Shown piece by piece: positions 11,421 to 22,562 of a stretch of DNA of 64,000 bases. The notes under the pieces were generated by a model. It was not told the origin of the DNA. It did not search any database and saw only the letters and a program-made list of their open reading frames with translations. The stretch is taken from the NCBI GenBank assembly GCA_030035585.1, contig CM057462.1:138038734-138102733 (forward strand). Reading direction: 5' to 3'. Each line of letters begins with the position of its first letter. The first letter of the stretch is position 1. The position numbers and the translations under genes are program-made. Source of the stretch: Dugong dugon (Eukaryota; Chordata; Mammalia; Sirenia; Dugongidae).

Positions 11421-12509
11421 CTTTGCTCTTGAGTTGCTCACAATTAAGGCCCAGAGAGGTTAAGAGGCTTTCCTGTGTTATTTAGCCAGTTACTGTGCTG
11501 AGTCTAAAATAAAGCATCAAAACTTCCAGTTCAGTGTTCTTTCTGCCACACCCTAGGATGTTCTTCTTGAATAGACCTTAGATAATATCAATTTTTAACA
11601 TGTTAAATGCTTGAATTTCCTTTCCCACTTTGCCAGTGCAAAGTTATTCAGTGAAGAGAACTCCAAGACTGGTCAATTCATTTCTGGATAGGTTCAATGG
11701 TTAGATACTTGTCATCAGCAGATACCTGGATAGTTGATGTCCTTCATCTTTACCTTGTCTAGCCTTTTTTCAAGACTTGGGCTAGTAGGAAAATGACACT
11801 TAGCTCTATCTACCCGAGTAGTCTGAAAGTTATTCCTATAATCATGGTTTATCTTGTCTTTTTTCCTTTTTTCTTCTATCGACTATGCTATCATATGGTT
11901 CAGTGATGAATTTTAGTTCCATTTTTAAGGTTAAAATTCTTTCTAGAACTGAGAACTTTAAAGAACTTGGAGAGCACCCAAGTAGGTTTTGGGGATAGAG
12001 AGACCATTTAGGCGGTATCCCACATATCAAAATAAGTAATGGGAAAGGAGTCCCAGGACCAAAAAGGCAAGCTCTACATACACCTTGAAGAGAAGTCAGC
12101 TAAGACACGTGTCCTAGCCCACTCCTTGTATGTAGGATTATACTAGCAAATATTCACTGCTAAGGTAAGTACCATTTTCACTTGGGCCAAGAAACACAAT
12201 ACAGCCACCAATAACTGATCAATGTAGATAGGCATTTTAAATGTGGATAGCCATGAATCACAACCACTGGGGAGAGAAACCAGCAGCATGAAAGGGAGGC
12301 TTCAAATAAAAAAAAACAAAAAACAAAAAAAGGAGAGACTGAGGAAATAGAGTTAATACAGAAAATAGAAGAGGACTTTAATAAAGTTCCATGTGTATAT
12401 CTCTAGAAAAAGTTCAACCCAGAAGATAAGAATAGGTTAAACCCTCAGTAAAAAAGTTGAATGAAGATCGCTAGCAACTAAATTAGCAAAGGAGAATGAA
12501 ACTATTCAA
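11421..12509. other. Gene-free stretch
   Basis: Another MIR-like antisense piece lies at 11450-11560 (AAGGCCCAGAGAGGTTAAGA). An A-rich run lies at 12308-12335. The rest is unassigned. Confidence 0.5.
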
Positions 12510-12835
12510 TAGGAATATAATGCAAGCTACATATATAATTTTAAATTTTCTAGTAGACACATTAAAAAGAACATAAAAAGAAACAGGTGAAATTAATTTT
12601 AATAATACATTTTATTTAACCACATGTATCCAAAATATTATCATTTTAACATGTAATCATTACAGGCAATTATTAATGAGATATTTTACTTTTTTTTTAT
12701 ACTAAGTCTCTGGAACTCAGTGTGTACTTCATATATTTATAGCACATCTCAACCCAGATTATCCACGTTTCAGGTGCTCAGTGGCTACTTGTGGCTAATG
12801 GTTACCCAATTGGACAATGCAGATTAAGAGACTGA
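12510..12835 (+). mobile_element. Probable hAT-class non-autonomous DNA repeat
   Basis: Recognised from collinear motifs of a common placental repeat: GAAACAGGTGAAATTAATTT, TTTTATTTAACCACATG, ATTTTAACATGTAATCATTA, ACTAAGTCTCTGGAACTCAG, GCTCAGTGGCTACTTGTGGC. I cannot give the exact family name or confirm the ends. Confidence 0.5.
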
Positions 12836-14117
12836 ATTGAAGTAACTATCCCAGAACACAGTGTAAAAGGGGGAAAAAAAAATAAATAAAAGAAAATATG
12901 AGAGAAGAATTAAGCTCCAAAAGGGATACAATGTTCTTTCAGGAAGGCAAGAAAAGAAAGGACGAGTTAGGAGGCTGCTGTAGAAGTCCAGGGGAGACAC
13001 AATGTACACTTGGACTAAGGTGGCAATGAAAGAAATGGAAATCAGTTGGTGAATATGAGATGTATTTGAGAGCGAAACATAGGGCTTGTTGATAGACTGG
13101 GTAAGGAGGATAAGAAGAGAAGAGCTGAGGCATAGATTTAGTTTGGGCTTGAGAAATTTGGTAACCAGAGGGTACTTTGAGGGGGTGCAATGCAGAACAT
13201 AACCTAAAATTTGATCCAGAAATACAGCCTGGTATTCCCCTAAGCAAATCTTCCCAGGACCATGTGGCAACGCCTTTGACAGACACAGCCAATCTTCCTT
13301 CTCTATTCAGATTACTTCATCTTTTGCTGTCTGAAAAAATAACTGGCATATTCTATAATTAAACCAAACTAACAAATAAAAGGGAGAGAAGCTTGTTCCA
13401 TTCTGAATCCATCATCAGTTTTAGTAAGTTCATAAAGAGCATGAGGAGTCCTCAGGTGGTGCAAACGGTTAATAAACAAACTGGTTCTCCCTCCCCTTGT
13501 TCTTCCATGGCTGTAAAACATCTAGATTTTTACATCTAATTATTCTAAATTAGAATTATTGTGAATCAATAGTGATTTAGAGAAATGAAAAGTTTATAAA
13601 AAGAAAAACAAAAATATTAAGTAGTTGTGGTTATGGAAATATCTAAAGCTTTATTTAACTGAAGTGTGATATTAATTTATTTGGTGGAGTTAAAGTGTTA
13701 TGAAGAGAAAACCATTCTTTCCATTTGTTCTTTGATTAGAATTGTATTGTAATGATGGCTATTTGGAGGGCAGTCATGATTTTTTTCCTCTTCTTACACA
13801 TACAATCAACATAAGTGAGAGTTCACTTATACCCGTTACTCTGCCCACCCCCTACCCCTGCCCCTCAAGTAATCTCTTAGCACTGTTTGGGAAATAGCTT
13901 TATCCATTTCGGCTGATCTTTATTTTTTAAATGACAGGCATTAGAAATCCAATTACAAATTTAATTAAAATGTGACTTTGCTAACCTCTCTATTAGGTGG
14001 ATTTCTAAGTCTAAGGAATGACAGAATTTTCAGCATATCAAAGACAGTAAGCATGCTCAGGAGACTTTTCAGCAAGGAGAAAGAATTTAGCAGACGCTAT
14101 ATAACCACTCCACAACT
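12836..14117. other. Gene-free stretch with a SINE head fragment
   Basis: 13446-13475 is a 5' SINE head on the + strand (GGAGTCCTCAGGTGGTGCAA) that stops abruptly. The antisense frames at 12824-13270 (148 codons) and 12939-13292 overlap in different frames and have no domain signature. Nothing else is recognised. Confidence 0.5.
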
Positions 14118-15722
14118 CATCTGTCAGTTTGTTGTACTGTGGTGGCTTGTGTGTTACTGTGATGCTGAAAGCTATGCCACCAGTATTTCAAATACTAGCA
14201 GAGTCACTCATGGTGGACAGGTTTCAGCAGAGCTTCCAGGCTAGGAAGAAGGACCTGGTGATTTACTTCTAAAAGGCCAGTGAAAACTTTATGAACAGCC
14301 CAGAACATTGTCTGATATTGTGCCGTAGGCTGAGCCCCTCAGGTTGAAAGGCAAAATATGACTGGGGAAGAGCTGCCTCCTCAAAGTAGTCACCCTTAAT
14401 GATGTGATGGAGTAAAACTTTTGGGACCTTCATCTGCTGATGTGTAATGACTCAAAATGAGAAGAAACAGCTGCAAACTACCATTAATAATTAGAATGTG
14501 GAATGTACGAAGTATGAATCTAGGAAAATTGGAAGCTGTCAAAAATGAAATGGAATGCATAAAGATGGATATCCTAGGCATTAGTGAGCTGAAATGGACT
14601 AGTATTGGCCATTTTGAATTTTACAATCGTGGTCTACTATGCCTGGAATGACAAATCAGAGAGGAACGACATTGAATTCGTTGTCAAAAAGAACATTTCA
14701 ATATCTATCCTGAAGTGCAATGCTGTCAATGATAGGATAATATCCAAACTCCTACAAGGAAGACGAGTTAATATGACTATTTTTCAAATTTATGCAGCAA
14801 CTACTAATGTCAAAGACGAAGAAATTGAAGATTCTAACAAACTTCTGAAATTGATCAAATATGCAGTCAAGATAATAACTGACAATAGGAATGTAAAAGT
14901 TGGAAAGAGAGAAGAAGGATTTGTATTTGGAAAATATAGCCTTGGTGATAGAAATGATGCCCTAGATCACATGATAGAATTTTGCAAGACCAACAGCTTA
15001 TTTATTGCAAAAGCCTTTTTTCAACAATGTAAACAATGATTATACACGTGGACCACACCAAATGTAATACACAAGAATCAAATTGACTACATCTGTGGAA
15101 GGAGACAATGAGAAGCTCAATAGCATCATTCAGAACAAGGCCAGGGGCCAAAGGCAGAACAGACCATCGATTGCGCATATGCATGTTCAAGTTGAAGCTG
15201 AAGAAAATTAAAACAAGTCCACAAGAGCCAGAGTACTACCTTAAGTATATCCCATCTGAATTTAAAGACCATCTCAAGAATAGATTTGACGCATTGAACA
15301 CCAATTGACCGAAGACCAGATGAGTGTGGGATGACATCAAGGACATCATACATGAAGAAAGCAAAAGTTCATTAAAAAAAGACAAGAAAGAAAGAAAAGA
15401 CCAAAATACATGTCAGAAGAGACTCTGAAAATTGCTCTTGAATGTAGAGTAGCTAAAGCAAACGGAAGAAATGATGAAGTAGAAGAGCTGAACAGAAGAT
15501 TTCAAAGGGTGACCCAAGAAGACAAAATAAAGTATTATAATGAAATATGCAAAGACCTGGAGTTAGAAAACCAAATGGGAAGAACATGTTCAGCATTTCT
15601 CAAGCTGAAAGAACTGAAGAAAAAATTCAAACCACGAGCTTCAATACCAAAGGATTCTATGGGCAAAATATTGAACGATGCGGGAAGCATCAAAAAGAAG
15701 ATGGAAGGCATACACAGAGTCA
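14118..15722 (+). pseudogene. RTE (BovB-like) LINE, 5'UTR and endonuclease region, broken
   Basis: The 5'UTR (14118-about 14480) is followed by a decayed apurinic-endonuclease domain. The N-terminal motif NVRSMNLGKLE is readable near 14490-14525, then DILGISELKW near 14566. The frame must shift between 14457-14651 and 14605-15039 to follow the domain, and stops appear near 15037. 15410-15722 encodes the linker before the reverse transcriptase and is about 85% identical by eye to 17328-17632. The element stops at 15722, where it meets an inverted RTE 5' end. The intact protein would be a single ORF with endonuclease and reverse transcriptase; this copy cannot make it. Confidence 0.85.
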
Positions 15723-16180
15723 CAACTTCTAATTTTCCTGGATTCATACTTCGTACATTCCACGTTCCAATTACTAATGTATGTTTGCAGCTGTTTCTTC
15801 ACGTTTTCAGTCGTAACACATCAGCAAATGAAGGTCTGGAAAGCTTTACTCCACCCACATCATTAAGGTCGACTACTTTGAGGAGGCAGCTCTTCCCCAG
15901 TCATATGCTGAGTGCCTTCCAACCTGAGGGGCTCATCTTACGAATCATATCAGACAATGTTCTGCTGCTATTCATAAGATTTCCACAGGCCAATTTTTTA
16001 GAAGTAGATCACAAGTTCCTTCTTCCTAGTCTGTCTTAGTCTGAAAGCTCTGCTGAAACCTGTCCACCATGGGTAACACTGCCAGTGTTTGAAATACCAA
16101 TGCCATAGCTTTCGGTATCACAGCACATGCAAGCCACCACAGTCCGACAAACTGACAGACGAGCGGTGAATGGTTGTGCT
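15723..16180 (-). mobile_element. Inverted RTE 5' end
   Basis: This is the reverse complement of the RTE 5'UTR and first endonuclease codons at about 14125-14545. For example TTCATACTTCGTACATTCCA here complements the segment near 14500, and CATGGGTAACACTGCC complements the 5'UTR. The junction with the + strand copy at 15718-15727 shares a few bases (GTCAC / CACAAC). Confidence 0.85.
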
Positions 16181-16974
16181 AAAAGAGATTAATACTTAAG
16201 ACCAGAGAACCTCATGACTGAGTATGTGCCATGGGAGGGTCCAGAGAATGATCCATTCACTTTAAAGAATAAGAAATTTAATAGTAAAGTTATTCTTAGT
16301 GTCATGGGGAAGCTAAGCAGTGAAAGTTTATTGTAAGCAATGGTTGATAAGACAGGAAGCTGCTATGGATTTCAACTCCCTAGCATTATTTGGAATGCTA
16401 AAATTCTGCAATAGCAGAGTCCTCGTGGTAGCATTTAGCTCTCGAGGCAGATGGCCTTCACTGCCATAATGGACAATAAATTTAGGATAAAAACTGGGCA
16501 CTCTGACCTTCAAGTACCTATGGTGTGCCTACAGCAGGAGAAATAGGTAATAAACAGGGATATATCTTGAACTCTATAACCAAGAGAATACAAAGACCAG
16601 GTATCCTAAAGGCTAATGTCAACTGTTGCAAAGATAAATCTTAATCCCTTTCCTAGTTTTCAGAACTGAGCTGAACCAGTTCTTAGGGCTATATTCATCC
16701 TCTAAAGTGGAGAATAAGATCCCTAGAAGAAGGACCTCACAATGCCACCACATTCATTAGGAGTAGAAATTCCCCAATCTTCCCCAAAATGATGCATGGT
16801 CAGTTAGCAGGGTAACTGTACAGTGGGGAAGAAGAATACTAAAATATTTTTAGGGCTTTTTGATACAGGGACTGAGCTGACTCTGACACCAGCCTTTGTG
16901 TCCCTGTTAGAATTCAAGCATAATTAGATGGATATTCTTGGTGGTTGACAGAACTGTCACATTGTTTTTCTGAC
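16181..16974 (+). pseudogene. Probable endogenous retrovirus fragment with protease motif
   Basis: At about 16853-16895 the + strand reads LFDTGTELTLTP, matching the retroviral aspartic protease active-site signature (D-T/S-G followed by a hydrophobic stretch). A preceding VTVQWG stretch is one frame off, so there is at least one frameshift, and stops follow (an in-frame stop near 16924). No LTR was identified next to it. The rest of 16181-16840 is not RTE and may be part of the same provirus. The assignment rests mainly on one motif. Confidence 0.4.
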
Positions 16975-17105
16975 CTATCCTGAAGTGCAATGCTGTCAAT
17001 GATAGGATAATATCCAAACTCCTACAAGGAAGACGAGTTAATATGACTATTTTTCAAATTTATGCAGCAACTACTAATGTCAAAGATGAAGAAATTGAAG
17101 ATTCT
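16975..17105 (+). repeat. 131-bp near-identical duplicate of RTE endonuclease region
   Basis: 16975-17105 equals 14705-14835 with a single difference (C at 14817, T at 17087, a CpG-type transition), offset 2270. Flanking sequence on both sides does not match. No poly-A or target-site duplication is visible. See findings. Confidence 0.95.
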
Positions 17106-17321
17106 TCAATGAGCCATAATAGTAGGAAAGGGAAACTGAAAGCCTTGAAATTCATATCACACCCACGCACACCATGACCAAGAAGGTAAAACAAAAGCAA
17201 TAGCTCATCATGGGTGAAATGGCACAGTGAGTGACACCTCAAAGACTTACAGGTTACAGCAGTAGTAGTCCCTAGAATATTCAACTTTAATTCAAAAATC
17301 TGTTCCTACAAAATCAGATGG
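17106..17321. other. Short non-RTE stretch between RTE pieces
   Basis: This separates the 131-bp duplicate from the next RTE piece. It may continue the retrovirus-like fragment upstream, but I see no motif. Confidence 0.4.
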
Positions 17322-19212
17322 ATTATCGAGAAGATTCTGAAACTTGCTCTTGGACGTAGAGTAACTACAGCAAATGGAAGAAATTATGAAGTAAAAGAGT
17401 CGAACAGGAGATTTCAAAGGGTGGCTCGAGAAGACAAAGTATTATAACAAAAAGTACAAAGACCTGGAGTTAGAAAACCAAAAGGGAAGAACATGCTGGG
17501 CATTTCTCAAGCTGAAAGAACTGAAAAAAAAATTCAAGCCTCTAGTTGCAATACTGAAGGATGTCTATGGGGAAAATACTGAGCCACACAGGGAGCATCA
17601 AAAGAAGATGGAAGGAATACACAGGGTCACTGTACCAAAAAGAATTGGTCAATGTTCAACCATTTCAGGAGGTAGTATATAATCAAGAACCAATGGTACC
17701 GAAGGAAGAAATCCAAGCTGCACTGAAGGCATTGGCAAAAAACAAGACTCCAGGAATTGACAGAATACAAACTGAGATGTTTCAACAAACAAATGCAACA
17801 CTGGAAGCACTCACTAGTCTATGCCAAGAAATCTGGGAGACAGTTACCTGGCCAACTGACTGGAGAGATCCATATTGGTGCCCATTCCAAAGAAAGGTGA
17901 TCCAGCAGGATACGGAAATTATTGAACAATATTATGAATATCATATGCAAGTAAAATTTTGCTGAAGAGCATTTAAAAATGGTTGTAGCAGTACATGGAC
18001 AGGGAACTGCCAGAAATTTAAGATCGATTCAGAAGAGGACAAGGAACGACGGGATGCCATTGCTGATGTCAGATGGATCTCGGCTGAAAGCAGAGACTAG
18101 CAGAAAGATGTTTACCTGTGTTTAATTGACTACACAAAGGCATTTGACTGTGTGGATCACAAGAAATTATGGATAACATTCACAAGAATGGGAAGTCCAG
18201 AATACTTAATTGTGCTCATGCAGAATCTCTATGTAGACCAAGAAGCAGTCTTTCAAACAGAGCAAGGGGATGCTGTGCAGTTTAAAATCAGGAAAGTGTG
18301 TGTCAGGGTTGTGTCTTTTCACCATACTCATTCAATCTGTATGCTAAGCAAATAATCTGAAAAGTAGCAGTATATGAAGAAGAACGTGGCATCAGGATTG
18401 GTGGAAGACTCATTAACAACCTTCGATACGCAGATGATACAACCTTGGTTGCTGAAAGTGAAGAGGACTTGAAGCACTTACTGATGAAAATCAAAGACTA
18501 CACAGTCTTAAACATGGATTACACCTCAACATAAAGAAAACAAAAATCCTCATAACTGGACCAATAAGCAACATCATGATAAATGGAGAAAAGATTGAAG
18601 TTGTCAAGGATTTCATTTTACTTGGATCCTCAATCAACATCCCTGGAAGCAGCAGTCAAGAAATCAAGGGAGGCATATTGCATCCGGCAAATCTGCTGCA
18701 AATGACCTCTTTAAGTGTTAGAAAGGAAAGATTTCTCTTTGAGGACTAAGGTGCTCCTGACCCAAGCCATGGTATTTTCAATTGCTTGCATGTGAAATCT
18801 GGACAGTGAATAAGGAAGACCAAAGAAGAATTGATGCCTTTGAACTACGGTGTTGGTGAAGAATATTGACTATACCATGGACTACCAGAAGAACGAATAA
18901 ACCTGTCTTGGAAAAAGTGCAAGCCAGAATGTTCCTTAGAAACAAGGATGGTGAGTCTTTGTCTCACATACTTTGGACATGTTATCATTAGGGACCAGTC
19001 CCTGGAGAAGGACATCATGCTTAGTAAAGTAGCGGGTCAATGAAAAAGAGGAAAACCTTCAAAGAGGTGGATTGACACAGTGACTACAACAATGGGCTCA
19101 AATATACCAACAATTGTGAGGATGGCACTGGACCAGGCAGTGTTTCATTTTGTTGTACATAGGGTTGCTATGAGTCGCAGTCGACTCGATGAAACATAAC
19201 AGCAACAACATT
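17322..19212 (+). pseudogene. RTE LINE, reverse transcriptase and 3' end, broken
   Basis: The element resumes in the linker (17322-17635) and runs through the reverse transcriptase. The motif KAFDCVDH lies near 18138-18160, and the catalytic box reads RYADD (YADD at 18427-18438). The C-terminal region includes a FELRCW-type motif near 18840, then the 3' end GAGTCGCAGTCGACTCGATG and a short AACAACA tail at 19212. Frames are broken several times (17561-17965, 18152-18355 and others), so no full protein can be made. The YADD residues themselves are intact. No 5' end is attached to this piece. Confidence 0.85.
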
Positions 19213-19224
19213 ATAACGACTACG

Positions 19225-19433
19225 AGTCCCTACGTGGCACAAATTAAAAAGTTGGTGGTTCAAACCCACCCAGTGGCATCTTGAAAGAAAGGCCTGGCAA
19301 TCTTTTTCCAAAAGGTCACGGCCATTGAAAACCCTGTGGAACACAGTTCTACTCTGACACAGTTCTACTCTGACACACTCAGGACACAGTTGCCATGAGT
19401 TGGAATCGACTTGTTGGCAATTGGTTTGTTTGC
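19225..19433 (+). mobile_element. AfroSINE
   Basis: Head GAGTCCCTACGTGGCACAAA, tail GAGTTGGAATCGACTTGTTG. It carries an 18-bp tandem duplication of CAGTTCTACTCTGACA at about 19341-19376. It lies directly downstream of the RTE 3' end. Confidence 0.85.
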
Positions 19434-19439
19434 TTATAT

Positions 19440-19890
19440 GACTACTACCTTAGCTTTGGCTCCCATCCTTCTCCATTTCTTGTCATACTGCTGCAATAGC
19501 CTCCTAATTAATTTTCTTGTCTCCATTTCTCAATCCCCAATTCATCCTCTGTGTAGCTATAGAGTGATCTTTCAATAGCACACATTTAATCATGCTGTTC
19601 TCCAACTGTTGCCCTTAATATCCTCCAGTGACTCCCCATTACCATCAAGGTAAGTCTGAACTCTTGGTCATGGAATCCAAGACCATTTATGGTCCAGATT
19701 CTGCCTGTTTCCCCAACCTCATGCCTTTCTGCTTTAATACTGTATTTTCAGCCACATATACAACTTGAAGTTTCCAAAATGTGCTATGATTTTTACATCT
19801 TTTTGCCTTTGTATCTGCTGCTCCTTTCCCCTGGAATACTCTTCTCCTTTTCCAGAGAGATTCTCTCCTCCTTTATTAATCCATGAGTGC
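19440..19890 (+). mobile_element. L2 fragment
   Basis: Collinear L2 motifs: GCTGCAATAGCCTCCTAATT, GTAGCTATAGAGTGATCTTT, AATATCCTCCAGTGACTCCC, CCTGGAATACTCTTCTCC. Decayed, no ORF. Confidence 0.75.
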
Positions 19891-20345
19891 ATTAGTGGCT
19901 GGTTACATCTCATGAAAGACGCTACTGTACTATGTGTTTACAGACCTCACTTCCTTCTCCCTTGGAATCACAGTTAGACTGCTTTCTCAAACTCCCTTGA
20001 AGTTAGGTATGTCTACTGATTGAATTCTGATGAAAGAAATATGGGTGAAAGTGAGGTATACCACTTCCAGACCTGGCCCATAAAACCTCCCATATAATAT
20101 TCGGTGCTCTCTCTAGTTCCTCATCTGCTGATGGATGCTAAGGATCCAGTGGAGGACTGCAAGATACTAGGGGATGGTTGAGCCATTAGATGGGGGGAGC
20201 CTGGGTCACCCCTTGGGCCATTTGACTAAGAACACCCATATTGGATGATAGCGTGAATAAGGAATAAACTTTTATTGTACTAAGTCTCTGAAATTTGGGG
20301 GTTGTTTGTCACAGTAGTTACCCTACAATGACTAATATGCCTCCT
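19891..20345 (+). mobile_element. Possible LTR-type repeat
   Basis: The 3' portion reads AATAAACTTTTATTGTACTA then AAATTTGGGGGTTGTTTG, a layout shared by several old mammalian LTRs and also by 39.9-40.0 kb here. The 5' boundary and family are not certain. Confidence 0.35.
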
Positions 20346-20439
20346 TTGGTGCTTGCTTAACTCCAAAGTCCCTAGCACCCTGACAAAGTTATGTGTGTAT
20401 TAAGTGCCCCTTTCTTCAGGCCCAGTTCTAGAGCCAGCT

Positions 20440-21655
20440 TACTGCTCTAAATGAGGAAAAGAATGTCTCTTCCCTTATAAAGTTCACATTCTGGGGGGGA
20501 AGATGGACAATCAACTCTTAAAAATATAAAATATAATTTCAGGCAATGTTAAGTGCTGTGAAGGAAAATAAAGCTGGGTGAGGGGAAGGAGAATGAAGGG
20601 TGAGGGAGATATTTTGTATAATGTAACCAGGGAAAGCCTTTTTGAGGATGTTCTATTGAGCAGGGATCTGAATGAAGTGAGGGATAAGTCATGTGAAGTT
20701 TAGGGGAAAGTTCAGGGGAAAAGAAAGAGTTAAGGATCTGATGCAGGAAATAGCATGGCTATATAGTTGATTCTCATTATTCATTTCAGTCATGTTCTTT
20801 AAAGTGGCCAAGAACACTGAATTAGTGAATACTGAACCATTGTTTCTAGAGGAAATACAGAGGTAGGTTCCTGTGAGCCTCTGATCATAACATTTTATCA
20901 GTTTATCAATATATAACCTTGTTTTGTGTGTTACTATTTAATAATATATTATTTAATATATATTGTTGCTACGTGAATATTGAACTCACAACCAACAGCA
21001 CTGTAACTCATGCCAGAACGAAGCTTATCTAACACAGGTATTTTGTCTGTAAGGCACATCGCAGACTTGTTGAGCTTGGGAAGCTAAGTTAGACAACATT
21101 TCAGCACTATAGTTGGGGGCCATTTTAAACAGCAAAATCACCAACATAAAGCACAAAAATGTGAAAAATGTGGCACTAAATAGACTATGAAAAGGATACT
21201 TGTTTATAGAACGGGAGCTGAAACAAGGCAGATCATCAGCTTGTTCAACCTGAACTAGGAAACTGTATGCGTCAGGTGGCTGAAATTTTTGCCACTCTGC
21301 CCATGTTTGCAAATGACTGGAAAACACCATGAGTACTGACTTTGGAGTTACAAATAAATTTTAATAGTAGATGAATCTGCAAATACAGAGTCCATGGATA
21401 ATGACAATCGACTGTATATGTGAGGCATATAAATAGCACGAAGAAGGGCGTGAAGGCCAGTGTGGCAGGAGTGGACTGAGTCAGAGGGAGAGAGGTAAGA
21501 GGGAGTTCAGAGAGACTGGGAGGAACCTCAGATCACATAAGGCCTTGGAGGGCCTGGGATTTTACTCTTATGGAAATAGGGAGCCATTGAAGGATTATAA
21601 GCAGTTCAGTGATATTTTAAAAAGATCACTTTGGCTCATGTATTGAGAAATAGTC
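20440..21655 (+). repeat. Ancient interspersed repeat, unclassified, split by a DNA transposon
   Basis: Pieces 20440-20761 (GTTAAGTGCTGTGAAGGAAA, CCAGGGAAAGCCTTTTTGAG, GCAGGGATCTGAATGAAG) and 21417-21655 (AAGGCCAGTGTGGCAGGAGT, AGGGAGCCATTGAAGGATTA, TTTTAAAAAGATCACTTTGG) form one old repeat. A related segment is at about 33100-33260. I recognise the pattern as a common eutherian repeat but cannot name it with confidence. Confidence 0.5.
20764..21414. mobile_element. Tigger/pogo-like non-autonomous DNA transposon
   Basis: 651 bp with inverted ends: TAGTTGATTCTCATTATTCA at the left and the complement of CAGTCGATTGTCATTATCCA at the right, flanked by TA (20762-20763 and 21415-21416). TA target duplication is typical of Tc/mariner-Tigger elements. 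No transposase remains: a minus-strand frame at 21025-21330 lacks DDE residues that I can recognise. Confidence 0.75.
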
Positions 21656-21659
21656 TGGG

Positions 21660-22334
21660 TCTTGGATTTAAGTGAGCAAACTCCCATCTGGCTCCAATAT
21701 TTGAATTCACTAGAGGCTTTATTTCCAGTCCCTCCCAAGCAAAGAGCCAAAGGTATATGAGTCAGCGTATTTTGTACGCTTTAATGCTTATTCATTTCCT
21801 GGTTTCATTTTTGACCTCTGCTGATTTTCCTAATTTTTTCTTGCCATTTCATCCAATTATCTGCAAAATTTGTTTTATTGAGCATTTTTAAGTATTGTGT
21901 AGAGGGAAGTTTTCAGAGTGTCTGGCCAACATTACTGAAACCCTGATTACTTCTACTTTTTCAGTGAAATAAGAAGCAAAGTCTTTAGCTGGGAATGAGA
22001 GTGGGAGTGTCAACAGGAGGAAAGAGGAGTTTGGTTGTTTTGGAGAGTAGGAGAGCAAACTCATTAGGGAAATGTAGTTGTTTTTTGATGAGGTCAAAAG
22101 AGATAGCCAGGATTCAGTCCTTGTGTATGAGACTATGGGAGTAGACGAATTAAAAGATATAATTGTTTCTCAAGAATGTAAACTGGTTGAAGAAATAATG
22201 ATTAAGACATGAAATAATCAAAAGACTATATTTCACTTATTCAACCATTTATTAATGCTTATTCTAAATCAGAAGACTAGAACACAAGTCCCTGCTTAGC
22301 GTCTAAAAGGGGGAAGAAAAAAAAAGAGTTCTCT
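21660..22334. other. No recognisable feature
   Basis: Purine-rich near 21990-22060. Nothing assigned. Confidence 0.5.
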
Positions 22335-22344
22335 AATACAGGTA

Positions 22345-22552
22345 GGAGTTTCTGGGTGGTGCAAACAGTTAACGCACTCAGCTGCTAACTGAAGAATTGG
22401 AGCTTCGAGTCCATCCAGAGGCACCTCAGAAGGAAAGCCTGGCCATCTACTTCTGAAAACTCAGCCATTGAAAAACCTATGGAGCACAGTTCTACTCTGG
22501 CACACATTGGTTAGCTATGAGTAGGAATCAACTTGACAGCAATTGTTTTTTT
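22345..22552 (+). mobile_element. AfroSINE with target-site duplication
   Basis: Head GGAGTTTCTGGGTGGTGCAA, tail GAGTAGGAATCAACTTGACA, then a T-run. It is flanked by AATACAGGTA (22335-22344) and AATAGAGGTA (22553-22562), a 9/10 duplication. Confidence 0.9.
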
Positions 22553-22562
22553 AATAGAGGTA

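Noticed and set aside
12824..13292. Two overlapping minus-strand frames of 148 and 117 codons
   Set aside because: They overlap in different frames, look like complemented purine-rich DNA, and have no motif.
21025..21330. 101-codon frame in the Tigger-like element as transposase
   Set aside because: No DDE or helix-turn-helix residues recognised; the element is too short to carry a transposase.
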